A DNA stretch of 64,000 bases from Nemopilema nomurai (GCA_003864495.1 ML133365.1:2177856-2241855); one strand, 5' to 3'; counted from the first letter of the stretch, positions 22,004-32,760 are shown. Numbers and translations: made by a program. The notes: generated by a model not told the origin, from the letters alone.

Positions 22004-22488
22004 TTACTTCCAAGGAAGGCTTACCTCATACCTTTTCTCTTTTTCCTTGAATTGAATCACCGTTTTGCTCCTGCCTTGTTCAATAATTTTTGACGCTTCA
22101 GTTTCTCCGTTAAGATCCAAGGATTCGTGCTTCCAGAACGTTTGCAAGGAATCCGCGATCTCTTTACTTTCATTTATAACTTCTTCTCTGGAAGGTACAA
22201 AGTCTAAAACTAAATTAGAGACAATGTAAGATGACGAAATTTTATTATTTTCATCAGATACTACAGGTCCTGATAAAAGCCGTCTAAGTTTGCTACTGAT
22301 AGCAACTGGTCCAGAACTACCCTTAATTACCTGATCTATCACGATATTATAATACTGATCTGCGCCAATAAGTATGCTTATAACCTGATCGCTGCTATCT
22401 ACTTTATTTGCTAATTGTAGGCCGGATAAATGCGGATAGTTACTTATGTCTACGCGCGATGAGACTGGCGAGCAAATCGCTGGCGAGG
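22004..22488 (-). pseudogene. BEL/Pao protease, C-terminal half (DUF1758-like)
   Basis: Reads 'SPAICSPVSSRVDIS', 'YPHLSGLQLANKV', 'VISILIGADQYYNIV' and 'GPVAISSKLRRLLSGPVV', the second half of the DUF1758 retropepsin region. The N-terminal half with the catalytic motif is at 31857-32100, on the other side of the TTAA element. At the junction the two halves are in frame with one TTAA between them. Confidence 0.8.
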
Positions 22489-22492
22489 TTAA

Positions 22493-22712
22493 AGAGGAAA
22501 TGAAACCATTTTTTTTATGCGTTTAATCGATTTCTCCACCCACAATTGTGTAGGAAAAATAGTTCGCATTAGCTATTTCAAGCAAGAAGACTATTAAAAA
22601 CAAACTTAAACACCACTAAACTGACAATAATTTTTCAACCAAAAAATGGCGAAGGGGGACTAGACACTAGCGAGCTGTGACGTAAAGTTACGGACACGAA
22701 GCGCGCATGTTC
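22493..22712 (+). repeat. TTAA element, left terminal region
   Basis: 16-bp perfect TIR plus patchy similarity to the right end: AATTTTTCAA-C-CAAAAA-TGGC and TGTGACGTAAAGTTA blocks occur in the same order. Confidence 0.75.
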
Positions 22713-22987
22713 ATGATTCGAGGACAACAAATTTTCTGGCAGAGTTGGTGATCGCATGTTTAGTTTTTGAATTTCAATTCTCACCATATCGGACGAAAGT
22801 GACACTAGCTCAGGAGTTTCCGAAGAAGAAGAGGGGCAGTTGCTGTTTACTGTGTTCCTGTCAGGCCATACCAATTCGGCAGACACGGAATCAAGCAGCG
22901 ACGAGGATAACCTAGGTCACGATGGCCTAACCCAGGCAATTTTGCGAGAGCGATTCGAACAAAAAACAGAAGTTAGTTCATGGTAAG

Positions 22988-23377
22988 TGTTTCGTTGATT
23001 ATATATTCTTAAAGGACATTATTATTATGTTGACAAGTTGCTTTGTATTATCCCGCTCTGTTTTATTCTTATGCAAATTAGTTTTAGTTAGTAGTATTCA
23101 CACGTTGGAAAATAGGACACGATCGTTACCGCATGCTAACCAGGAATAATATTTAGACAGAAACCAGCTTATCAAAGACACTTTAGAGACATCACCATAA
23201 GTAAGTAAGTTTATTTTATTGTATTTTCCCATTCAGTTTCCATTCCAGTTATTCATTTTATCGCCGCTGTAAGACGTTTTGTATTACTTATATTCATAAT
23301 TTACTTGTTTTAGATCGAATAAGATTTTCATTATACGATTGGGTGTCTTGTTCTAAAGCCTGTCCTGCGAGGAAACA
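22988..23377 (+). repeat. 5' LTR of inner BEL/Pao element
   Basis: 390 bp, TGTTTCGTTG...GAGGAAACA. It contains three GTAAG/TAAG repeats near 23199-23211. Confidence 0.95.
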
Positions 23378-23447
23378 TACATTCGATTTATGTTAAATTG
23401 TCGAAGAACGCGAGAACTGTAAACCGAGCGAATAATGATAGGAAACC

Positions 23448-24869
23448 ATGGCGGAAACTGAACAGTTGAAACGGGGTAAAATCGATCGAAGAACTGCGAA
23501 AGGAGCTTTTACTCGAGCCTGGAAAGCCTTAGATCACGTAATCGGTAATGAAAGACCGGTAAACGAGGTACAAGAACTTTTGGATAAATGTAAAGGAGCG
23601 TTTGAACTTTTAGTGCAAAAACACGAGGAGTTTACAAACCTAATCGAGGATGACGATGAATATGAAGTAGAGGAAAGATGGTTAGCGGAATGCCAGGACT
23701 CATTTATGAAAATTGAAACGAAGGCAAAGCAATGTATTGATAAATTGAAGGAAATTTCAAGCGAAGACGAAGACGAAGTATCGGAAACAGCGTCAGTATT
23801 TTCAAGAAATTCTCGCGAGAACCCCCCGAGTGGAAACCCACAACAGTCTGATGGAATTCCAAATATGCAGTCAATGACGCAAGGAGAAACAAGTGAGGGC
23901 AGTTTTGACAAAGACGAAGTGGATCGTTTCCAGGTATCAAAAGGATTAGCGATAAAGATAGACAATGAAAACCCAATTAAGGAACAGCAATTTTGTGGGT
24001 TTAAAGTTGAGAAACCTAAAATGCCATCATTTTCAGGTGATGTAAGAGAATATGCAATTTTTCGTTCTGACTTTAAACATGCAATCGAGGCTCGATACAC
24101 CAAAAGAGACGCCATTACACTGCTACGTACCTGTTTGAAAGATAAACCTTTGGAATTGATCAAAGGAATTGGATCCGATTATGATGCAGCATGGGAGTAT
24201 TTGGATGCTATTGATGGAGACCCTCGTTTTGTATCAGATGCAATCACACAAGATATTACCAAATTCAGGCCACTACAGGATGGTGAAGATGCCCGTTTTT
24301 GTGATTTAGTGCACCTAGTCAAACGATGCTACAACACGTTGAAGGAAGTCGGTATACCAAGTGATATGGACAATAGTCATATGCTTTCAATCATAGAGCA
24401 AAAAATGTGTGCTGATGACAGAAAAATATGGGCACGTTACCTGGAGCAAGAGAAAAAAGTTCCAACTTTACAAGCATTAATGTTATGGATGACAGTGGAG
24501 ATGAAGTCTCGTATGCGTGCTACAGCACCAATCAGATCAACCTTTGTTCACAAGCGTACCGTCACTCATGTCACTAGCGAAAGCAACAACCGCAATATAA
24601 TAACAAGACACAAGTGCTGGCTTTGCTCAAACTCTTCACACTGGCCAGATCAATGTATAAAGTTTGCTGGGCTCAATGTGAATGACCGTCACAAAGTTGC
24701 CAGAGAGAATCATGTTTGTTTTAGCTGCCTGAAAAAAGCTGGAAGAGATCACAAAGCCGTCAACTGTAGTCGTCGCAAGCAATGTCCAGTCGTTAAAAAT
24801 GGTATACGTTGCAACGGTTTCCATCATCATCTCCTGCACAAAGAGGAAAACGGCACAGTAGGAGTCTGA
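23448..24869 (+). CDS. gag: BEL/Pao Gag polyprotein (473 aa)
   Basis: An ATG at 23448, 70 bp after the 5' LTR, opens an intact 473-codon frame. A charged N-terminus with coiled-coil character ('KEISSEDEDEVSE') is followed by the DUF1759 Gag core ('KPKMPSFSGDVREYAIFRSD', 'ALLRTCLK'-like 'TLLRTCLKDKPLELIKGIG'). At the end are zinc knuckles: 'CWLCSNSSHWPDQC', 'CFSCLKKAGRDHKAVNC' and a His-rich 'CNGFHHHLLH'. The TGA at 24867-24869 is in frame with the protease that follows ('LLDSGAQISLI'). It could be a lesion or a readthrough stop; the codons around it continue without a gap, which favours a simple stop mutation or a natural suppression site. Gag forms the particle that packages the RNA. Confidence 0.85.
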   Translation: MAETEQLKRGKIDRRTAKGAFTRAWKALDHVIGNERPVNEVQELLDKCKGAFELLVQKHEEFTNLIEDDDEYEVEERWLAECQDSFMKIETKAKQCIDKLKEISSEDEDEVSETASVFSRNSRENPPSGNPQQSDGIPNMQSMTQGETSEGSFDKDEVDRFQVSKGLAIKIDNENPIKEQQFCGFKVEKPKMPSFSGDVREYAIFRSDFKHAIEARYTKRDAITLLRTCLKDKPLELIKGIGSDYDAAWEYLDAIDGDPRFVSDAITQDITKFRPLQDGEDARFCDLVHLVKRCYNTLKEVGIPSDMDNSHMLSIIEQKMCADDRKIWARYLEQEKKVPTLQALMLWMTVEMKSRMRATAPIRSTFVHKRTVTHVTSESNNRNIITRHKCWLCSNSSHWPDQCIKFAGLNVNDRHKVARENHVCFSCLKKAGRDHKAVNCSRRKQCPVVKNGIRCNGFHHHLLHKEENGTVGV

Positions 24870-25547
24870 GTTGCCATCGCATCTGATGACGGAGAAGCAA
24901 TCCTTCCAGTTATTACAGTCAACATCTCCAATTCAAGAGGTTTCTTCAAGCGAGGAAATGTATTGTTAGATTCAGGAGCACAAATCAGCTTGATACGTCA
25001 AGAGACAGCTGAAAAACTAACTTAAAGGTCAAGATGTATCAGTCAACATTACAAAAGTTGTGGAGAGGAAGAAACATTAAAAACAAAGAAATATACCGTT
25101 ACAGTTTCCCAAATCAATGACCAGAAACAGTATTCAGTCAAGGCAATTGGCATTCCAGTAATAAGTGAAGGTATAAAATCTTCAACACATCCAGACTACA
25201 AGAAATTTTCGGACTGCAAGCAGAAAAGGTGAGAAGAGGAAATGGCCCAGTTGACTTGTTAATCGGCATAGATTATGCTTTCATGCATTCAGGTAAAACA
25301 AGGCAAGCTGGCCATCTGATGGCTCGACAGTCTCCACTTGGATGGGTATTTTTTGGAGCAAGACCAGGAGAGACATGTGAGGTAACAAGCATACTCATGT
25401 GAAGTATACAGAACCAGTTGACCTTGCTGCCTTTTGGACCACGGAATCAATGGGAGTTAATATGAAGCAATGCATATGCACTGCAGACAAACTGAGTGAA
25501 ACTGAGAAGGAAGAGGCCAGAATCATTGCAGAATCGTGTGTTAGGTG
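24870..25547 (+). pseudogene. BEL/Pao protease and linker, frame-broken
   Basis: Continues directly from Gag: 'LPVITVNISNSRGFFKRG', 'NVLLDSGAQISLIRQETAE' (the D-S-G retropepsin motif), then a TAA at 25021. The rest is readable only by changing frame about five times: 'KYTVTVSQINDQKQYSVKA', 'GPVDLLIGIDYAF', 'SPLGWVFFGARPGETC' and 'LAAFWTTESMGV'. These are the DUF1758 C-terminus and the linker before RT. Five or so indels in under 700 bp contrast with the intact 902-codon frame downstream. Confidence 0.8.
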
Positions 25548-28500
25548 GAAAACCAATGGCTAGTTCCATATCCATGGAAAAAGGATCCCAATCTTCTACC
25601 TGACAATAAACAACTGGCAGTGAAGCGTTTAGAATCAATGGAACGTCGATTGAAGATTAAACCCGAACAAGCAGAAGCTTATGATAAGCAAATGAAAGAA
25701 ATGAACGAAATGAACTTTTCACGTAAATTGACAACTGACGAATTAAAAGAATATAAAGGCCCTGTGCATTACATCCCCCATCATGCAGTCCTAAGACCAG
25801 AGAAGAAAAGCACACCTGTCCGAATCGTGTTCAACTCATCCTCAGTGTTTCAAGGTCATCAACTCAACGATTATTGGATGAAAGGCCCGGACTTATTGAA
25901 TAACCTGTTTGGAGTCAGTCTGCGTTTCAGAGAAAGAGAAGTAGCATTGATTGGTGACATATCAAAGATGTATCATCGAATATTGATACCAGAACAAGAT
26001 CAGCATGTACACAGATTTCTTTGGCGTAATTTAGAGACACACAGAGAGCCTGATGTTTATGTCAAGACAGTTCTTACATTTGGGGACAAACCAGCCCCAG
26101 CGATGGCACAGATTGCTTTGAGAAAGACTGCAGAAGAATGTAAAGAAATCAAACCGAAAGCTGGAAAGGTGCTGACAGAAAATGTTTACATGGATGATAT
26201 ATGTGAATCAGTGGAAACGGTAGAAGAAGCAAAGAAGCTAGCAGAGGATATAGATTTTGTTCTGAAGAACGGAGGTTTCCAAGTCAAAGGATGGATTTCA
26301 AACAAAGAACTGCATGAAAACAGCAAGCATACAGGAGAGTCACATGCAAACAAAATGCTGAAAGAAGAAGCAGATGAGAAAGTACTTGGAATTTCTTGGA
26401 ACAGAAAGTCAGATACGCTGTCACTTAAAGTTGACTCTGACTTGATGAAACTCATTGATGAAGAAAAGCATCTAACAGAGAAGGTAAAACTAACCAAAAG
26501 AAGACTACTGTCTGAAGTTGCAAAGATTTATGATCCAATCGGATTGGCTGCTGCATTTATTATCAGAGCTAAGATTGGAATACAGGAACTGTGGCAGACT
26601 GGAATTGATTGGGATATAGAAATTCCTACAAATATGCGAGGGAAATGGATTGAACTGTTTAAAGAGATGAAAGAGCTCAACAATATTTCTTTCAGAAGAC
26701 CATTGCTAACAACAGATGTCAAAGAAAAACCATCATTGTGTTTGTTTTCAGATGCGTCACAAGAAGCCTTTGGAGCATGTGCATACCTTCGACAGAAGAT
26801 TGAGAATGGCAAATTTGATGTTAGATTCGTTGCTGCCAAAACAAGAGTTGCACCACTAAAACAGCTAACCATACCACGCTTGGAGTTACAAGCTGCTGTC
26901 CTTGCATCACGTCTTGCAAAAACGATTCAAGAAGAATCAAGGATCGAATTCAAGGATGTTAATTTCTTCACAGACAGCTCGATAACATTAGCTTGGATTC
27001 AAAGCCCATCACGCAGTTACAAACCATTTGTATCATCCAGAATAGGAGAGATTCAAAGCAATTCAGACCCTAGCCAGTGGAAACACATTCCTGGGGAAAA
27101 CAATGTAGCAGACGAGCTGTCACGAGGGATTCATGTACATGAACTGAACGGAAGATGGATGCACGGACCAGAGTTTCTACGAACTGCGGAAGGATTATGG
27201 CCAACAAAAGCTATTCCGTCGCCAGTCAAAGAAGACAGTGAACGTCGTAAAGCTACAAAAGTCTGTTTGTCGATAAACACAAAGCCTGAAAATGTTATCA
27301 ATTATGACACAGTCTCCAGTTGGCCGAAGCTTATACGAGTTTATGCATGGATCAAAAGACTAGCTGAAAATATCAGACGCCTGAAACGTCATGTACCATT
27401 TAAATATGGACCACTGAAACCCGAAGAACTCCAGAAATCAGAGTTGTTTCTGATCAAAGATGCACAAAAAAGCTTACATAACCGTTTAAAGAAAGGTGAA
27501 TTCAAGTCACTCAGTCCTTTTATTGACGAAAATGGAGTTATTAGAGTTGGAGGCAGAGCAGATAAAGCTTTAGTGTCTTATGAGACAAGACATCCAGCCC
27601 TACTGCCAAGTAATCATAGGATTTCACTGCTGATAACTAGACACGTACACCAACACGGACACACCGGAGTTGCAACAACCACAGCAAAGATAAGAAGGAA
27701 ATATTGGATACTTACAGGCAACAAAATAAGCAAATCTGTTAAATTCAAGTGTGTGTTTTGCAGAGAATTGGCACACAAAGCAGAAGAACAACAAATGGGA
27801 AGCCTTCCTGCAATTCGACTGACACCGCAAACACCACCATTCTACTACACAGCATGTGATTATTTTGGACCGTACAATGTTAGAATGGGACGTAATAAAA
27901 CAGCAAAGCATTATGGTGTTATATTTACATGCTTGAGTACAAGAGCAGTTCACCTAGAGCTAGCGACAGATTGTTCTACAATGGAATTTTTACAAGTACT
28001 GAGAAGATTTTTTTGCATTCGAGGCTATCCAGCAGTAATTTTGAGTGACAATGGAACACAGATGGTTGGTGCAGAGAGAGTTTTGAGAGAGATGATAGGG
28101 GAATTCGACACTGACCAACTTCAAGAGTTTTGTGCAGGGAAAGGCATTTTCATTGAACTGGATTTTCATCACACCGGCAGCACCACACCAAAATGGATGC
28201 GCAGAAGCACTTGTAAAGAGCAGCAAAAGAGCATTAAAAATCGCTATTGGTGAACAAGTTTTGAGACCCTTCGAATTATACACTTGCTTGATGGAAGTTG
28301 CAAACTTGTTGAACCAACGCCCAATTGGTAGAATTCCAAATGATCCAGATGATGGAGCCTACTTATGTCCAAACGATCTTCTGTTAGGAAGAGCTACCCC
28401 AGAAGTACCTCAAGGCCCATTTCAAGAAACTAAAGACCCACGTCAAAGGGTAGAGTTTGTTCAAAAAATTGTAAAATCATTCTGGAAACGATGGATACGA

Positions 28501-28747
28501 GATGTTTTTCCATCACTTGTTCCACAAAAGAAATGGCACATGGACCGCCGCAATGTCCAACCTAATGACACAGTTATTGTTGCGAGAGTAACGCAATCCG
28601 AGGTAAATGGAACATGGAAGAATCCTTGAAGTATTCCCGGGACCTGATGGACGAGTGCGCAATGTCAAAGTAAAAACAGCAACAGGAGAATACAGTCGCC
28701 CAGTGACAAAGATAGCAGTTATATGCCCAGCAGAAGGACATGAATAA
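25548..28747 (+). pseudogene. pol: BEL/Pao Pol: RT, RNase H, H2C2, integrase, DUF5641-like tail; two frameshifts
   Basis: An intact 902-codon frame (25545-28253) has RT ('VRIVFNSSSVFQGHQLND', 'ALIGDISKMYHRILIPEQD', 'NVYMDDICES' near 26190), RNase H ('LFSDASQEAFGACAYL', 'QLTIPRLELQAAVLAS', 'FFTDSSITLAWIQ', 'GENNVADELSRG'), the H2C2 unit ('HVHQHGHTG...CVFC') and the start of integrase ('YYTACDYFGPYN', 'VILSDNGTQMVG'). A frameshift near 28165 leads to 'FITPAAPHQNGCAEALV' (catalytic Glu) and 'LCPNDLLLGRATPE'. A second shift near 28615 leads to 'GRILEVFPGPDGRVRNVKV' and the stop at 28745-28747, just before the purine tract. All catalytic residues are visible. It would copy RNA to cDNA and integrate it; two shifts disable this copy unless they are read errors. 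Confidence 0.9.
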
Positions 28748-28796
28748 ATAACTTTACATATTTGATAAGGACCACGCCCTTATCGGGGGTGGAGGA

Positions 28797-29186
28797 TGTT
28801 TCGTTGATTATATATTCTTAAAGGACATTATTATTATGTTGACAAGTTGCTTTGTATTATCCCGCTCTGTTTTATTCTAATGCAAATTAGTTTTAGTTAG
28901 TAGTATTCACACGTTGGAAAATAGGACACGATCGTTACCGCATGCTAACCAGGAATAATATTTAGACAGAAACCAGCTTATCAAAGACACTTTAGAGACA
29001 TCACCATAAGTAAGTAAGTTTATTTTATTGTATTTTCGCATTCAGTTTCCATTCCAGTTATTCAGTTTATCGCCGCTGTAAGACGTTTTGTATTACTTAT
29101 ATTCATAATTTACTTGTTTTAGATCGAATAAGATTTTCATTATACGATTGGGTGTCTTGTTCTAAAGCCTGTCCTGCGAGGAAACA
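28797..29186 (+). repeat. 3' LTR of inner BEL/Pao element
   Basis: Same length as the 5' LTR; differs at ATTCTTATGC/ATTCTAATGC, TTTCCCATT/TTTCGCATT and TTCATTTTA/TTCAGTTTA. Confidence 0.95.
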
Positions 29187-29928
29187 GTAAGTTTATTCCA
29201 TAAATGACGAATATATGTTTAAAACTCGTTATCTTTAGTTTAAATGTTGTCTAAACACTGTAGGCATCAACTGAAATCCGGCCAGGCCCGGAGGGTCGCA
29301 CCATCGTAAACTTAATTGATTATGACTATGACATTATGGCTTTTTTTGCAGATGTAGATGTGGAAAATGTGAAATTTATCATCTTGTTGGTGCTTTGGAG
29401 TGCAGATGCTGCACTGGGTTAACTTGTATTTGACGAAAGCATTAAACAAATATGTATTGCACAACATGAAGATTTCATTGCCATGTCAAATACAACTGTG
29501 TTTCAGAATGTTGGCCCACTGCGAAGGGACAGACAAGGAAGGAATTATCACTGGAAGGCAAGCCTACACGAATAAGTAACAAAACAAATTATCTTATTTA
29601 ATGAAGCAAGTCATGTATATGATTGATAGTTCTAAAAGGAAATAGTTTTGGCAGTTTTATTTTAATCAGATATTTGAGAGCTGTAATCATTTCTACCATG
29701 GATTATCTTTTGTTTACAAGTTCAACAAGTTGTGAAATCTCCCCAGTATTACAGTATTCAAGTATTACAGTTTGGTGGATAATATTACCTATTATGTGAC
29801 TTGTTCATACCTTTTCTACCATATAATTATGCAATGATGTCATCATGATAGTTTTACCTAATGTTTCCTCTTGTTTCATTTTCCCTAGTCATAATTTTCA
29901 CACTTTCTATTTCTCCCTAATTTACAAA

Positions 29929-31281
29929 TTATTCTTCTCTGTCTTCGAATTCATCCTCATCTCTTTCTGGATTCCACTCCTCATCATTTTCAGCGAAACT
30001 TTTGTAGGAATCAGAATCACTGTCTTCCTCTTCAACTTCCATCTTTTTCCCAGGCTTAGTTGGCTGTCCTTGTTTTGACTCTCTGAATTTCTTTATTTTA
30101 CATTTTAGATAATTGACTGCCTACAAACAAAGCATAAATGAGAAAGGGGTTACAAATAGTAATTTATATGGAAACGAAATGGAATTTAAATTTGGCATAT
30201 CAGCAAATGTTATTGTGCAAAGCAAACCTACATTATTTTGACTTGTTAATTTCCTTTTCTGTCTAATTATTTTCAGATTTTGGTTATTCACTCAAGTTTT
30301 TCAATCTCAAGGTTTTCACCTTGCAATCTTGACAGGCTAAACTTGACACATCTGGAAATGAAGTTGCTTCCATGCTGGTTTCTGTAAAGACGGTCTGCCA
30401 TTTAGCAGTTTTAGAAGATGTTGCTTCGTCGAATAATTGCTCTTGAATAGTTCCATTTGTGTATCCGCAACAGAAGCCACATTGTATTGTATCTCTTACA
30501 CCCTGAAAAACAGAATGTGAATTTGAGCCACTACATTTATGGAATCCAGGGGCGTCGCCAAAGGGGGTTTGGTAGTACCCCCCTACATTGGTTATTTTTG
30601 CCAGGAAACTTGCTGGATACTCTACCTGTAACTTTTTTCCAACAATTATAACATACTAACATTTGAAACAGAGCACATAAAAGCAGCCTTTATATGAGAG
30701 TATTTATCTTTTGACCACACCCTTAATGAATGAGATACACCCTTTTTGTCAGCAAGAACTAATCCTTTTGGCTGTGCCCTGGGTGAATCTATACAATTTG
30801 ATAAATTTATATGCATATATGTATTTTGTAACCCTTCAAATTGGAAGGGCTCGACTTTGTAGAAGATACAAAACGTTGTTTTTTGATTGCAATGCCAACA
30901 TTCTAAAAAATATGTCACAATAAACACCAATTGTTTGTTATGAAAACTTTTATCACGTTGAGATCTTGATTAAACCAATTGTTTTGTTTAAATAGACAGG
31001 AAGTAGCGAGTTGTGTTTACTTTTATTCTGTTGTACCCAATCTACTTATTTTGAGGGGAAGATTTAAACGATTAAACGCTCCACGTTTATATATTGTAGT
31101 TGACCTTGTCATTTTATGTATGGTATATTTTGCTTTATTTACACATTAATTAAAGGAATATATTGAAAATGAAGTAGGCAATAAAATTAAATCTTACCTT
31201 TCTTTTTTCCCGTTTAGACTGAGAGGTTGAATTTCCTTCATTTCTGGTATAATCCCAGAACGTATAATGCCAGAACAGCAT
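29929..31281 (-). CDS. Small intact three-exon gene in the TTAA element (152 aa, zinc-ribbon-like, acidic tail)
   Basis: Three minus-strand exons join in phase 0 at both junctions: 31281-31198 (ATG, donor GTAAGA), 30502-30320 (acceptor TTTTTCAG, donor GTGAAA) and 30120-29929 (acceptor TTTGTTTGTAG, TAA). The lengths 84 + 183 + 192 give 152 codons plus stop with no breaks. Exon 1 is aromatic then basic ('MLFWHYTFWDYTRNEG', 'SKREKRK'). Exon 2 has 'QCGFCCGYTNGTIQEQLF' and 'LACQDCK', two C-x2-C pairs about 45 residues apart, as in a zinc ribbon. Exon 3 is basic then strongly acidic ('EEEDSDSDSYKSF', 'RDEDEFEDREE'). I do not recognise the family. It is convergent with the P2X7-tail-like gene. An accessory role for the transposon is inference. 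Confidence 0.5.
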
Positions 31282-31633
31282 CTCGTTGTAAAAACTTTTT
31301 TGTTTGTGAAACGTCGTCCCCTTCTAGTAGACTAGCTACGCTCCTTGGATAGCAACCTGGTTCAAAATGATCTGAGCAAAGGAAGGGGTTTGAAAAGTAG
31401 CTTTGGTCAAAATTTGGCCTACGCTTTCTATCAAATTTAGTTCACTGCCGGCGTACAGTAGGGTCCTTTGGAAAGCGATGGGTGTTTAAACCCTTGGTAT
31501 AACTGTCATTACAACAGCTTTTTATTGTCTAGAGTGTGTACAACACATCGTAGACCACCACGAACCTTGGTTTTGTTACCTGGCTCCATAGCTAATCTAA
31601 AGTTTCAGTACGTAGAAACGGGATGTAAATATT
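31282..31633. other. Right part of the TTAA element, no further exon fixed
   Basis: Upstream of the small minus-strand gene. The frame of its first exon stays open to about 31330 (a possible earlier start), and the rest shows no conserved frame. Presumably leader and promoter of that gene. Confidence 0.35.
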
Positions 31634-31852
31634 ACGAAACGCCGCGCGTGTCCATAACTTTACGTCACAACATTCAAAACGAGGCTAGTTAAACAGGGCG
31701 CACCGGTGCCACTTTTTGATTGAAAAATTGAAGTCAGTATTGCCCTCGTAGTTTAGCCAAAATTTCTCTAAACACATTGAAATTCTGGGTTATAAGGAAA
31801 TTCATTACGGGGATTCAGAATTTAAAATAAAAAATTTGGTTTCATTTCCTCT
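31634..31852 (-). repeat. TTAA element, right terminal region
   Basis: Reverse complement partner of 22493-22712, ending TGGTTTCATTTCCTCT before TTAA. Confidence 0.75.
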
Positions 31853-31856
31853 TTAA

Positions 31857-32717
31857 GACTGAAATGGGAATTACTTCGTCGTTTACTTCTACGTTTACAA
31901 TAACACGCTCGCTAATTTTCTTAGAATATTTTTCCGGTCCAAAAGTGTTCAATTTCAAGGTTTCTTTCTGTTGAACTTGCAAGGAAAGTTTGTTTTTGAG
32001 TTCTTCTTTGATGTAACTTTTCTGACTTCCACAGTCGAGCAGAATGTTCACTGGGATTTTCTCACTTCTGTCGTTTCCAAATGCAAATGTTTTCGCAGTC
32101 TGCAAGAGCACGTTGGTCTTCTGTTTCAAAGTTGATGTAGTCACGGAACTGTCCGTTGTATTAGCTTGATTTACGTAGTTTGCAGGGTTACTTCGCTCCC
32201 CAGTTTTGAGACACAAAAGCGTATTATGTCTTCCGTTACAGTTACGGCATCTTCCCTTACTAAAGCAATCTTTTACGAGATGACCAAATTTTAAGCAGTT
32301 CTGGCATCGTTTTGCTGCATTAATTATCTGAATTCGCATCTTTGTATCTGTCACCTCTTCACATTTATTGGCAACGTGTTCCTTTTTGCAGAAATAGCAT
32401 TTTAACGGACCCTTTTTCTTGTCTTCTTGTGTGACAAAAGACTTTGTTGTTCCAACGGGGCTACTCGATTGCGATCTTATGAATTTATCAGGTCTTTTTT
32501 TGTCTGCAATTTGAATCCTTTCACTGATTTCACGTGCCTCTATTTCTTTTCTGGTTATGTCCATAATCTCGTCAATCTGACATACATCTTTGGACGTTTT
32601 CCTTTCCACTTGTAGTGCAATTTCTCCTGGCATTCTGGACATTACAACTGGAATCAACAAACTGCCGTACTTTTCCGACGATATTCCTAAACTTTCTAGG
32701 CCACGTATATGTATCAT
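31857..32717 (-). pseudogene. BEL/Pao Gag C-terminus with three zinc knuckles and protease N-terminal half
   Basis: Reads 'MIHIRGLESLGISSEKYG', then 'LKCYFCKKEHVANKC', 'RCQNCLKFGHLVKDC' and 'CRNCNGRHNTLLC', three zinc-binding knuckles. The retropepsin starts 'PVNILLDCGSQKSYI' (D-C-G in place of D-S/T-G) and continues to 'EVIPISVL', where TTAA and the inserted element begin. The ORF in the current sequence gains a false C-terminus from the TIR. The D-C-G motif is a known variant in BEL/Pao proteases. Confidence 0.8.
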
Positions 32718-32760
32718 GATACTGTCATAAATTGATCTTTACTCGATCGTTTGGGTGAGA

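Larger units (their letters stand above)
22988..29186 (+). mobile_element. Inner BEL/Pao LTR retrotransposon, 6,199 bp
   Basis: LTRs of 390 bp at 22988-23377 and 28797-29186, starting TGTTTCG and ending GAAACA, differ at 3 positions by my count. Perfect 5-bp duplication GTAAG (22983-22987 and 29187-29191). A purine-rich GGGGGTGGAGGA lies directly before the 3' LTR. Gene order Gag, protease, RT, RNase H, H2C2, integrase, DUF5641-like tail identifies BEL/Pao. The near-identical LTRs mark a recent insertion, yet the coding region has many frame breaks. Confidence 0.95.
22785..29574 (+). pseudogene. P2X7-tail-like cysteine-rich gene, split by the inner BEL/Pao element
   Basis: Exon-like segment 1 (about 22785-22980) is acidic and Ser-rich ('SDESDTSSGVSEEEEGQ', 'TESSSDEDNLGHDG') and ends 'EQKTEVSS' at a GTAAGT donor. 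The inner BEL/Pao element landed on this donor: its 5-bp duplication is GTAAG. After the element, a TTTTTTTGCAG acceptor at about 29350 leads to 'CRCGKCEIYHLVGALECRCC' and, after a frame break, 'CIAQHEDFIAMSNTT'. Acidic N-terminus, then C-x-C-x2-C ... CC ... C-x3-H-x2-F resembles the P2X7 cytoplasmic 'ballast'-like domain that is multi-copy in cnidarians. The predicted splice makes TGA where Trp is expected, no ATG is seen and the end is out of frame, so this copy is probably dead. Family call tentative. Confidence 0.45.
22493..31852. mobile_element. TTAA-flanked DNA element carrying two non-transposase genes
   Basis: TTAA flanks at 22489-22492 and 31853-31856, terminal inverted repeats starting AGAGGAAATGAAACCA (16 bp perfect) and subterminal similarity to about 22712 and 31634 (for example TGACGTAAAGTTA, GGACACG). 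TTAA targets belong to piggyBac and Kolobok; I saw no transposase of either, so this copy would depend on another. Without the BEL/Pao element inserted in it, it is about 3.16 kb. It carries a P2X7-tail-like gene (+) and a small zinc-ribbon-like gene (-), convergent. Confidence 0.85.

Noticed and set aside
23534..24163. 209-codon frame antisense to Gag
   Set aside because: Serine-rich shadow of the real Gag frame, with no motif and no start context.
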